Shown: piece by piece, positions 44,193 to 50,459 of the stretch
How the letters are laid out: each line of letters opens with the position of its first letter
How positions within the stretch are numbered: the stretch's first letter is position 1
Notes under the pieces: model-generated
Told to the model about the DNA's origin: nothing
What the model saw: the letters and a program-made list of their open reading frames with translations, nothing else
Databases searched by the model: none
Position numbers and translations under genes: made by a program
Source of the DNA: Paenibacillus cremeus
GTDB taxonomy: Bacteria > Bacillota > Bacilli > Paenibacillales > NBRC-103111
Reading direction: 5' to 3'
NCBI RefSeq assembly: GCF_007786445.1
Contig: NZ_VNJI01000053.1
Location: forward strand, 1 to 50,459
Length of the DNA: 50,459 bases

Positions 44193-44227
44193 TGAAATCG
44201 TTTTTTGAATGGTTGAAATCGATTTCA
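44193..44227. promoter_or_regulatory. Operator pair at the LacI-family gene promoter
   Basis: A perfect TGAAATCGATTTCA (44214-44227) overlaps the -35 box of the regulator gene. A half-conserved site, TGAAATCG with a T-rich second half (44194-44206), has its centre 21 bp away, two helical turns. A shorter ATATCGATAT (44152-44161) may be a further degenerate copy. Confidence 0.6.
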
Positions 44228-44241
44228 GATTAGGATATAGT
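44213..44241 (+). promoter_or_regulatory. Promoter of the LacI-family gene (44296)
   Basis: TTGAAA (44213-44218), 17-bp spacer and TATAGT (44236-44241). The palindromic operator covers the -35 element, which indicates autoregulation. Confidence 0.6.
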
Positions 44242-44295
44242 CGAGAATAGAACGCATGCACTTTGAATTCTCATTCCACTTAAGGTTGGATAAAA

Positions 44296-45303
44296 ATGGA
44301 CATAAAAATGATCGATGTCGCCGCCAGAGCCGGGGTCTCTCCCGCCACCGTTTCGAGGGTGCTCAACAATAACAGCCTTGTCGCATCCGAGACCAAAGAC
44401 AAGGTGATGAAGGTCATTCATGAATTAGGATACCAGCCCAACGCCGCCGCCAAAAATTTGCGTTCCCAAAAAACGATGACCATCGCCGTCATTGTCCCCG
44501 CGATTAACAATTCGTACTATGCCGAGGTCATTAAAGGCATTGAAAACCAGGCGTATGCTCAGAAATATAAGGTGATTATCGGCGATACGGCCAACAGCCC
44601 GGAGAAAGAGCTGGAGTTTCTCAATCTGCTCACCAACAAAACGGTCGATGGGCTCATTCTCGTCACCCCGCTCCTGCCCGACGAAGAGCTATGCCGCTTG
44701 GCCGACATGGACTACGTCATCGGTGTGGTAGGCCGGCATGTGGAGCACGAGAAAATTCATTGCGTGTATACGGATAACGTGAAATTTTCGAAGGAGGTTG
44801 TACAGCATCTCGTGGAGCAGGGGCATCGAGAAATCGCCTTTTTGAGCGGATATGCGGATGCCATCGACAGCTACGAGCGGTTGGAGGGCTACCTGAAGGG
44901 ACTGCGGGAGCATCATATTCCGTTTCGGCCGGAGTGGATCGAGAACGGGAATTTTAGCGAGCGTGGCGGCTACGAGGCGGTCATGCGACTAGCGGCCAAG
45001 CCGGTCCATTTCACGGCGATCTACGCCGCCAACGATGAAATGGCGCTCGGCGTGTACCAAGCGTGCGCGGAGCTCGGGATCTCGATCCCGGGTCAGCTGG
45101 CTGTCGTCGGTGTGGACAATAACCGCATCAGCCGGTATATTACACCCAAGCTCAGTACCGTGAGCCAGCCCAAAAATAAGATGGGCGGCGCCGTCGTCCA
45201 GATGCTGATCCATCACATGGAGTCGGGCGAACCGGCGGAGCCTCGGGTGCGCATCCTCGAGTCCGAGCTGCTGGTTCGCGAGTCCTCGAGGACGGTGGAG
45301 TGA
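44296..45303 (+). CDS. LacI-family transcriptional regulator
   Basis: 335 residues. HTH MIDVAARAGVSPATVSRVLNNNSLVASETKDKV with hinge YQPNAAAKNLRSQKT, followed by a complete sugar-sensor domain ending LLVRESSR. It is divergent from the orphan binding-protein gene, and three palindromic sites lie between them. A GH43 relic lies just behind it on the other strand, so the lost regulon probably concerned arabino- or xylo-oligosaccharides. Confidence 0.92.
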   Translation: MDIKMIDVAARAGVSPATVSRVLNNNSLVASETKDKVMKVIHELGYQPNAAAKNLRSQKTMTIAVIVPAINNSYYAEVIKGIENQAYAQKYKVIIGDTANSPEKELEFLNLLTNKTVDGLILVTPLLPDEELCRLADMDYVIGVVGRHVEHEKIHCVYTDNVKFSKEVVQHLVEQGHREIAFLSGYADAIDSYERLEGYLKGLREHHIPFRPEWIENGNFSERGGYEAVMRLAAKPVHFTAIYAANDEMALGVYQACAELGISIPGQLAVVGVDNNRISRYITPKLSTVSQPKNKMGGAVVQMLIHHMESGEPAEPRVRILESELLVRESSRTVE

Positions 45304-45309
45304 GCGCGC

Positions 45310-46240
45310 AGATGTGATCCGCTGATGCCACCATCAAGTCGTACGTCCCGTCCACCCGCTGACCCCCGTGCCATTCGGCGCCGCCTGAACGAATAATGTC
45401 GACTCTACGTGCACTTCCTCCAATCACCTGCTCGTTGAACTCATTGAACTGCAGAAGCCGAAGGCACCGGCTGAAGACTGCTGAGCGTAGGACCGAGCAC
45501 CTCAATCGAGCCGTCCTCCCGGAATCGCATCCGATCCATGCACACCTGGCGATTGCCGCCTCCTAGCGCAGGATCCATATGAATGTGGTACACGATAAAC
45601 AGCTCCGTCCCATCAGGCGACGCAATCACACTGTGATGGCCGGGACCGGAGATCTCCTCCCGATCGCTAACCAGAACCGGGTTATGCTCATACTTCACAA
45701 ATGGCCCGAGCGGATGCTTCGCCGTGGCATAGCCGACCGAATAGTCGTGCCCGCCAAAAAAATTCGCGGAATACATCAAATAATAAAGCCCCTCCCTCTT
45801 CAGCACGAACGGGCCCTCATTCCACTGCTGACCGCGGGACAGCGACTTCATCTCCCATTCCTGGTCCGGCTGGCACAAGCAGATCCCTTCTACTTGGACT
45901 GTGATCATATCGTCCGCCAGCTCCAAGCCGTAAATATGACTTTCGAAACGGCCGTTCGCCACATTTTCCGAGCAGTCCCGCGAATAGTACATATACATCC
46001 GGCCATCGTCATCGAACAAAATATGGGCATCAATCGCAGCATAGCCAAAATCGAACATCGGACGATCGTACACGTCTATGAACGGCCCCGCAGGATGGTC
46101 CGCGATAGCGGCGCCAATGCGCAGGCTGTCTTTTTCCTTCCAGCGCGCCGTGTAGTACATATAGAACTTCCCGTCTCGCTGCACCACCTCGGGTGCCCAA
46201 AACTGCCGGAAGCCCCAAGAGTCCTCGTTCTCTACCCGAT
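45310..46240 (-). pseudogene. GH43-family glycosidase, 5'-truncated
   Basis: The GH43 five-bladed propeller is recognisable from EDSWGFRQFWAPEVVQRDGK at about 46234 to a TGA at 45441. The Asp in AIDAHILFDDDGRMYMYYS and the Glu in QWNEGPFVLKREGLYYLMYS are in place, but the first blade with the catalytic-base Asp is missing. Upstream of 46240 the frame runs on only as antisense of an MFS gene relic. Past the TGA another frame continues with plausible protein (FNEFNEQVIGGSARRVDIIR, then GGAEWHGGQRVDGTYDLMV) down to about 45310, which hints at an additional frameshift near 45450. The gene cannot encode an active enzyme. Confidence 0.75.
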
Positions 46241-46619
46241 ACTTTCTCTGAGCGCACTGGCAGGGATGCTGCGGTGGCTCATCTTGTCCTTCGAGCCCTC
46301 GTATTCCGTGCTGCTGATGAACCAGCTCCTGCATGGCGCTACGTATGCTCTGCTGATGGCTGCTGCGGTGACCTTCGTCTACGAGATGGGTCCGGACGGC
46401 ATGAAAACGACCGGCCAAACGCTCTATACCGTCGTCGCCTCCAATCTCTCCAGCATCATCGGCAGCAATGTCGGGGGATGGATCATGGATCAGCAAGGTT
46501 TTTCCGTACTGTTCCAGTTGGCGTCCGTGCTTTCGCTGCTTGGCGCGCTTGGCTTCTTCCTGATGGCGCGAAGGTATAAGCTGCGATCCACTTCTTCTGC
46601 TGACATGAAAGCGTTGTAA
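46233..46619 (+). pseudogene. MFS transporter (3-phenylpropionate/PPP-type), 3' fragment
   Basis: About 128 codons of the C-terminal four membrane segments remain: LSALAGMLRWLILSFEPSYS, VLLMNQLLHGATYALLMAA, a loop with GQTLYTVVASNLSSIIGSNV, GGWIMDQQGFSVLFQLASVL and a final hydrophobic segment before KLRSTSSADMKAL and TAA. The LLHG-x-T-Y motif is typical of MFS_1-like sugar or phenylpropionate transporters. There is no start, and the 5' two-thirds are missing; the fragment abuts the truncated GH43 gene head to head. Confidence 0.75.
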
Positions 46620-46629
46620 CTTTAAATGC

Positions 46630-46684
46630 AAAAAGACCTGCGTCAGCACGCTCCATTAAGAGTGCTCTCGCAGGCCTTTTGTTT
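46630..46684. terminator. Bidirectional terminator between the MFS relic and modB
   Basis: AAAAxGxCCTGCG (46630-46642) pairs with CGCAGGCCTTTT (46669-46680), with an inner GCAC/GTGC pairing. A-run on one side and T-run on the other allow it to stop both convergent transcripts. Confidence 0.75.
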
Positions 46685-47367
46685 TAGGTATTCTTTTTCC
46701 TTCCGGTCAAGAGGAGCATGAGGAAGGAGATGACGATTAGCGAGCCAGACCAAGCCCAGGCCAATGCCGAATTTCCGCTGTCCACCGCCACGTAAATTGC
46801 TGTCGGGATCGTCTGCGTTTTCCCCGGGATGTTGCCCGCAATCATCAGCGTCGCTCCGAACTCCCCCAGTCCCCGTGCAAACCCAAGGATAAAAGCGGAG
46901 ATCAGCGCACGATACGTCAGCGGCAGAGTGATGTACGCAAACACCTGCCATTCGGTTGCCCCCATAGCACGTGCGGCACCCTCCAGATCGCGGTCGACGG
47001 AGGTGAAGCCCACCTTCATCGTCTGATACACCAGCGGAAAAGCTACGATAATGGAAGCGACCACAGCGGCCCACCAAGAAAAAATAATCGGCGCGCTAAA
47101 CAGCCATTCGATGCCACGTCCGATCCAGCTTTTGCGTCCCAGTAGGACCAGCAGTACAAAGCCGACGACCGTTGGCGGAAGCACCAGCGGCAGCATAAAA
47201 GCCGTTTCCAGCAGCGTCTTCCCCCGAAAACTCCAACGGTTCATCCACCAGGCAGCACCTACCCCAAGCACAGCGACTACGATGCTGGAAAGCAGTGCTA
47301 CCTGCAGTGACAGCCAGATCGGCGTCCAAAATTCAGGCCAGCTGATCCTTATTGCCGCCGCACTCAC
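46684..47367 (-). CDS. modB: Molybdate ABC transporter permease ModB
   Basis: 227 residues with five to six membrane segments. Motifs: PLVLPPTVVGFVLLVLLGRK and the EAA loop DLEGAARAMGATEWQVFAYITLPL followed by FARGLGEFGATLMIAGNIPG, which is diagnostic of molybdate/tungstate permeases. It overlaps modA by 4 bp. No modC ATPase gene follows; a terminator comes directly after it. B. subtilis yvgL-yvgM likewise lacks a linked modC. Confidence 0.93.
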   Translation of the reverse strand: MSAAAIRISWPEFWTPIWLSLQVALLSSIVVAVLGVGAAWWMNRWSFRGKTLLETAFMLPLVLPPTVVGFVLLVLLGRKSWIGRGIEWLFSAPIIFSWWAAVVASIIVAFPLVYQTMKVGFTSVDRDLEGAARAMGATEWQVFAYITLPLTYRALISAFILGFARGLGEFGATLMIAGNIPGKTQTIPTAIYVAVDSGNSALAWAWSGSLIVISFLMLLLTGRKKNT

Positions 47368-48197
47368 GGGATCGCCGTAAAGCCATATTTAATAAACACG
47401 TCTAGCGCCGGTTTGGACTGCAAGTATGTATAGAACTCTTCCGCTTCTTTTCCATGCTTGGTAGCCTTCACGACGCCGATCGGGTACTCGACTGCCGTAT
47501 AGCTTTTCGGATCGACGGCAAAAGCAACCTTCACCTGCTGCGAAGTCATCGCATCGGTTTTATACACAAATCCGGCGTCCGCATTGCCGGTTTCCACGTA
47601 TTGCAGCACTTGTCTGACGTCTTTTCCCTGTACCAGCTTAGACTGTAACGAATCCCACAGCTTCGCGTTTGTCAATGCTTCTTTCGCATAGTTGCCAGCT
47701 GGAACGCTCTCCGGGATGCCAATGGCCACGTGCTTCACATCCGCTTTAGACAGATCAGCCACGCTCGCAATCGGTGTCTTGCCGCCGGTCGGAATGACGG
47801 CTACCAGCTCGTTGGTCAGCAGCTTCTTTTGCTTCGCGCTGTCGATCAGCTGCTTGTCCACGAGGTCCTTCATGTTCTTGGCTGCAGCCGAGAGGAACAG
47901 GTCCGCCGGCGCGCCTTGCTCAATCTGCTGCTGAAGCGCTCCGGAAGCGCCGAAGTTGAAGTTCACTTTAATATTGGGATGGCTGCTTTCATAAGACTTC
48001 TGAATTTCCTTCAGGGCATCCGTTATGCTGGCGGCCGCTGAGATGGTCAGCTCGACCGGTGCCGCCACGGCGTTCTTTTGCGCATCCGCTGGTGCCGGTG
48101 AAGCGGTTGGAGCTGCTGGAGCTGCGCAGCCGGCAAGCATAATCGTTAAGGAGGCAACAACACCCCAAACCATACTATTTTTAATGATTTTAAACAT
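47364..48197 (-). CDS. modA: Molybdate-binding lipoprotein ModA
   Basis: 277 residues. Lipobox MLAGC, an Ala/Pro linker, then the ModA fold: ELTISAAASITDALKEIQKSYE near the start, FGASGALQQQIEQGAPADLFLSAA in the oxyanion-binding region and the later VQGKDVRQVLQYVETGNADAGFVYKTDA. Start ATG 48197 follows GAGGGG. Divergent from the HTH-PBP regulator. Confidence 0.94.
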   Translation of the reverse strand: MFKIIKNSMVWGVVASLTIMLAGCAAPAAPTASPAPADAQKNAVAAPVELTISAAASITDALKEIQKSYESSHPNIKVNFNFGASGALQQQIEQGAPADLFLSAAAKNMKDLVDKQLIDSAKQKKLLTNELVAVIPTGGKTPIASVADLSKADVKHVAIGIPESVPAGNYAKEALTNAKLWDSLQSKLVQGKDVRQVLQYVETGNADAGFVYKTDAMTSQQVKVAFAVDPKSYTAVEYPIGVVKATKHGKEAEEFYTYLQSKPALDVFIKYGFTAIP

Positions 48198-48212
48198 GAT
48201 ATCCCCTCTACA

Positions 48213-48237
48213 TAGATATTTAGATATAAATAGATAT
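48213..48237. repeat. Three TAGATAT direct repeats at the modA leader
   Basis: TAGATAT occurs at 48213-48219, 48221-48227 and 48231-48237 (spacing 8 and 10 bp). They lie between the modA -10 box and its ribosome site and could be the target of the divergent regulator. Confidence 0.5.
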
Positions 48238-48248
48238 AATTAAACCTA

Positions 48249-48278
48249 ATTATACCCAGTTTAAAATTGGATTGTAAA
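48249..48278 (-). promoter_or_regulatory. Candidate modAB promoter
   Basis: Minus-strand TTTACA (48273-48278), 18-bp spacer and TATAAT (48249-48254). Transcription would start close to the TAGATAT repeats. Confidence 0.55.
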
Positions 48279-48376
48279 CCGGATTGCCCACTTTTATGTG
48301 CCGTATATGCTACAATATATTAAAGTGTTGGAACGGAGTTTTTTGAACAACCAATTGCAAATTTAGGAGGATCCCG

Positions 48377-49330
48377 ATGTTGAGCGTCATTTCATACACT
48401 ACCGAAGAAATTGCCCAGCTGCTCAAAATATCCAAGCTCACCGTCTATGATCTGATCAAAAAAGGCGAGCTGCCCTCCTACCGGGTGGGCAAGCAAATGC
48501 GGGTCGACGCTAGCGACCTGGAGGCCTATAAGCAGCGGGCTAGGACGATTCCGGTGTCGGATGCGCCTGCTGTGGTAGCACCTCCTGCAGTGCGAACTCC
48601 GGTCGCCGCCTCTCCCATCGGTCCTCGCCCAATCGTAATCACCGGACATGACATCGGTCTGGATATCCTGGCCAAGCATCTGGAAAAGCATATTCCCGGC
48701 ATCCGGCCGCTGCGTTCGTTCGTCGGCAGCATGGACAGCCTCATCTCGATGTATCGCGGCGAGTCCGATATCGTCAGCACTCATCTACTTGACGGGGAAA
48801 CCGGGCAGTACAACCTCCCTTACATCCGCAGGCTGCTGGTTGGATCCCCCTACCTGGTCGTCAACCTGCTGTCGCGCACCGCGGGGCTGTATGTCCAGCA
48901 GGGCAATCCGCTGGGCCTGACCAACTGGTCCGACTTGGGCCGTCCGGGCCTCCGCCTCGCGAACCGGGAAAAGGGCTCCGGCGCCCGAGTCCTGCTGGAC
49001 GAGCAGCTGCGGCTCCATGGGATTCGAGCCGATCAGCTGATCGGCTATGCGCAGGAGCACACGAATCACCTCGGCGTTGCCACCCAAGTCGCATCTGGCG
49101 AGGCGGATGTCGGTGTCGGCATCGAGAAAGCCGCCTCCCTCGTAGGGCAGATCGACTTTATTCCAATGATCCAAGAGCGCTACGATCTCGTCATGCTGAA
49201 GCATGCCGACAATCTGCCTTGGATTCAATCGCTTATACAGATCCTGCGCTCTGACGCTTTCCGTAAAGAGCTGCAAGCGATTGCCGGATACGACTTGTCC
49301 CGCACGGGTGAGATTTTGTTGGAGACATGA
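48377..49330 (+). CDS. Molybdate-responsive-type regulator: excisionase HTH fused to PBP-like domain
   Basis: 317 residues. Residues 4-55 form a MerR/excisionase-like HTH (YTTEEIAQLLKISKLTVYDLIKKGELPSYRVGKQMRV). An Ala/Pro/Val linker (about 56-85) joins it to a PBP-like domain (about 90-300: GHDIGLDILAKHLEKHIPG, STHLLDGETGQYNLPYIRRL, NREKGSGARVLLDEQL, ASGEADVGVGIEKAA). This architecture resembles B. subtilis YvgK beside its modAB genes. It probably binds molybdate or a molybdopterin-related anion and controls modAB. Start ATG 48377 follows TTAGGAGG. Confidence 0.88.
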   Translation: MLSVISYTTEEIAQLLKISKLTVYDLIKKGELPSYRVGKQMRVDASDLEAYKQRARTIPVSDAPAVVAPPAVRTPVAASPIGPRPIVITGHDIGLDILAKHLEKHIPGIRPLRSFVGSMDSLISMYRGESDIVSTHLLDGETGQYNLPYIRRLLVGSPYLVVNLLSRTAGLYVQQGNPLGLTNWSDLGRPGLRLANREKGSGARVLLDEQLRLHGIRADQLIGYAQEHTNHLGVATQVASGEADVGVGIEKAASLVGQIDFIPMIQERYDLVMLKHADNLPWIQSLIQILRSDAFRKELQAIAGYDLSRTGEILLET

Positions 49331-49341
49331 GAGAATACAGA

Positions 49342-49376
49342 GAAAAGCCCTAAACGCTGCGCGTTCAGGGCTTTTC
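49342..49376 (+). terminator. Terminator of the HTH-PBP regulator gene
   Basis: GAAAAGCCCT (49342-49351) pairs with AGGGCTTTTC (49367-49376), with an inner AACGC/GCGTT pairing. It follows the stop codon by 11 bp and separates the gene from the tRNA cluster. It may also stop the convergent tRNA transcript. Confidence 0.8.
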
Positions 49377-49419
49377 TTCGTTTATCCTATGAAGCGGATG
49401 AACAACATCCGCATTATGA

Positions 49420-49499
49420 TGCGCGTAGAGGGACTTGAACCCCCACGGTCTCCCGCTAGATCCTAAGTCTAGTGCGTCTGCCAATTCCGCCATACGCGC
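49420..49499 (-). tRNA. tRNA-Leu (anticodon TAG)
   Basis: Acceptor GCGCGTA pairs with TACGCGC; anticodon stem CTAGA/TCTAG with loop CTTAGGA gives TAG. The T-arm GGGGGTTCAAGTCCCTC is present. The CCA end is not encoded. Last tRNA of the cluster in the direction of transcription. Confidence 0.93.
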
Positions 49500-49520
49500 G
49501 CAATCGGATGAAGAAACTCA

Positions 49521-49596
<76 letters not shown>

Positions 49597-49641
49597 ATAT
49601 TCAATATGATTATGTTTCCCATCGCGAGGATAAATATGTGT

Positions 49642-49675
49642 TGATGCGAAGGTGTATTGCTACGGAGAGAGGGAT
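49642..49675 (-). pseudogene. Relic of a tRNA-Ser 3' end with flank
   Basis: The stretch 49642-49675 repeats 49754-49788, which is the 3' acceptor strand of the tRNA-Ser gene plus its downstream flank, with a few changes and a 2-bp deletion. No tRNA body is left on its upstream side. The 49597-49774 gap also has a CTCAACA/TGTTGAG hairpin (49677-49695) but no other gene. Confidence 0.6.
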
Positions 49676-49774
49676 ACTCAACAATTCGTGTTGAGACTGC
49701 GAAGCAATCCTAACGAAGCCTATGCTCCGACGAACCTCCGGTTCTCATCCCTTTGATGTGAAGATGTATTGCTA

Positions 49775-49862
49775 CGGAGAGAGAGGGATTCGAACCCTCG
49801 AGACGCTTGTGACGCCTACACGATTTCCAATCGTGCTCCTTCGGCCTCTCGGACACCTCTCC
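49775..49862 (-). tRNA. tRNA-Ser (anticodon GGA)
   Basis: 88 nt with the long variable arm of class II tRNAs. Acceptor GGAGAGG pairs with TCTCTCC; anticodon loop TTGGAAA gives GGA; T-arm GAGGGTTCGAATCCCTC. No encoded CCA (GTAGC follows). Confidence 0.95.
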
Positions 49863-49867
49863 ATGAA

Positions 49868-49943
49868 TGGCTCCCCGAACAGGACTCGAACCTGTGACAA
49901 CTCGATTAACAGTCGAGTGCTCTACCAACTGAGCTATCAGGGA
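49868..49943 (-). tRNA. tRNA-Asn (anticodon GTT)
   Basis: 76 nt with encoded CCA. Acceptor TCCCTGA pairs with the TCGGGGA strand; anticodon stem CTCGA/TCGAG with loop CTGTTAA; T-arm CAGGTTCGAGTCCTG. Confidence 0.95.
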
Positions 49944-49947
49944 ATAC

Positions 49948-50023
49948 TGGTGGAGCCAAGCGGGATCGAACCGCTGACCTCCTGCTTGCAAGGCAGGCGC
50001 TCTCCCAGCTGAGCTATGGCCCC
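49948..50023 (-). tRNA. tRNA-Ala (anticodon TGC)
   Basis: 76 nt with encoded CCA. Acceptor GGGGCCA pairs with TGGCTCC; anticodon loop CTTGCAA gives TGC; T-arm GCGGTTCGATCCCGC. Confidence 0.95.
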
Positions 50024-50038
50024 ATAATAGAATACTAA

Positions 50039-50112
<74 letters not shown>

Positions 50113-50161
50113 TTGTGTGTGTATAAAATTGTGAAAGCCCACCCTTAGTGGGCTTTCGGTT

Positions 50162-50278
50162 GCTTGGCGACGTTCTACTCTCCCAGGACCCTGCGGTCCA
50201 AGTACCATCGACGCTGGAAGGCTTAACGGTCGTGTTCGGGATGGGTACGCGTGGTTCCCTTCCGCCATCATCACCAAA
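50162..50278 (-). rRNA. rrf: 5S ribosomal RNA
   Basis: About 117 nt on the minus strand, starting TTTGGTGATGATGGCGGAAG, with the conserved CCCATCCCGAACACG and GAGAGTAGAACG segments and ending GCCAAGC, which pairs with the 5' end. End positions may be off by one or two bases. Confidence 0.95.
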
Positions 50279-50340
50279 CGGATTGTTCAGGATTTGCACC
50301 CTGAAAACTGGATTCGAAACAAAGCCTGCTGAATCGTTTT

Positions 50341-50459
50341 GGATAAGCCCTCGACCGATTAGTATTCGTCAGCTCCACACGTTGCCGCGCTTCCACCCCG
50401 AACCTATCTACCTCGTCGTCTACAAGGGGTCTTACATACTGGGAAATCTCATCTTGAGG
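50341..50459 (-). rRNA. rrl: 23S ribosomal RNA, 3' end only
   Basis: On the minus strand the window edge gives the conserved 3' portion of 23S rRNA (GATGAGATTTCCCAG, then GAAGCGCGGCAACGTGTGGA, GACGAATACTAATCGGTCGA) ending near GGGCTTATCC at 50341. The rest of the gene is outside the window. Gene order is 23S-5S-tRNAs. Confidence 0.93.

Noticed and set aside
45441..46649. Complete 402-residue GH43 enzyme
   Set aside because: The first 130 or so codons are antisense of an MFS gene and give an Arg/Gln/His-rich nonsense sequence; the real GH43 part begins near 46240.
49710..50012. ORFs across the tRNA array
   Set aside because: They are translations of tRNA-Ser, -Asn and -Ala genes.

Overview
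The window looks like chromosomal DNA of a Gram-positive, moderate-GC soil bacterium of the Paenibacillus/Cohnella type. The basis is SLH and stalk (copper-amine-oxidase N-terminal) surface proteins, strong AGGAGG-type ribosome binding sites, cre-like sites, Bacillus-style ywr and modAB gene sets, and a 23S-5S-tRNA cluster with tRNA genes behind the 5S gene. No phage, IS element or CRISPR array was seen.

Layout. 1-2.8 kb: an HtrA-like protease followed by a frameshifted stalk-domain protein. 2.9-9.6 kb: a minus-strand efflux operon (short HlyD/EmrA-type adaptor, lipoprotein adaptor with long coiled coil, DHA2 MFS pump, SLH protein) facing a divergent marR gene across overlapping promoters and palindromes. 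9.6-18.6 kb: a peptide/glutathione-type system. One minus-strand operon runs SBP, two permeases, Lrp-type regulator, two half-size chromate transporters and gamma-glutamyltransferase; the two ATPases lie divergently on the plus strand and end at a 23-bp stem terminator. 18.6-19.6 kb: a GC-rich hairpin cluster, a small unknown ORF and a HAD-family gene.

19.7-33.5 kb: a minus-strand carbohydrate locus with a large OppA-like binding protein, OppB/C/D/F, LacI regulator, Gfo/Idh/MocA oxidoreductase, ThuA protein, GH2, a decayed zinc alcohol dehydrogenase and GH30. Its 5' region carries three palindromic LacI-type operators, two of them each paired with a cre-like site. 33.7-38.9 kb: a broken alpha/beta hydrolase, a GH4 enzyme, and a divergent AraC regulator plus S9 peptidase. 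39-42.5 kb: two methyl-accepting chemotaxis proteins. 42.7-46.6 kb: an orphan sugar-binding lipoprotein, a divergent LacI regulator with three palindromic operators, and a head-to-head scar joining a 5'-truncated GH43 gene to a 5'-truncated MFS gene. 46.7-49.3 kb: modB-modA without modC and a divergent HTH-PBP regulator. 49.4-50.5 kb (minus): six tRNA genes (Leu, Thr, Ser, Asn, Ala, Ile) with a relic of a seventh, the 5S rRNA gene and the 3' end of the 23S rRNA gene.

Most worth pursuing: the efflux operon that includes an S-layer-anchored protein and two unlike adaptors; the fusion of the ywr-type chromate/GGT genes to a dipeptide/glutathione ABC transporter; and the glycan locus using an Opp-class importer with an enlarged binding protein and an OppC carrying an extracytoplasmic insertion.
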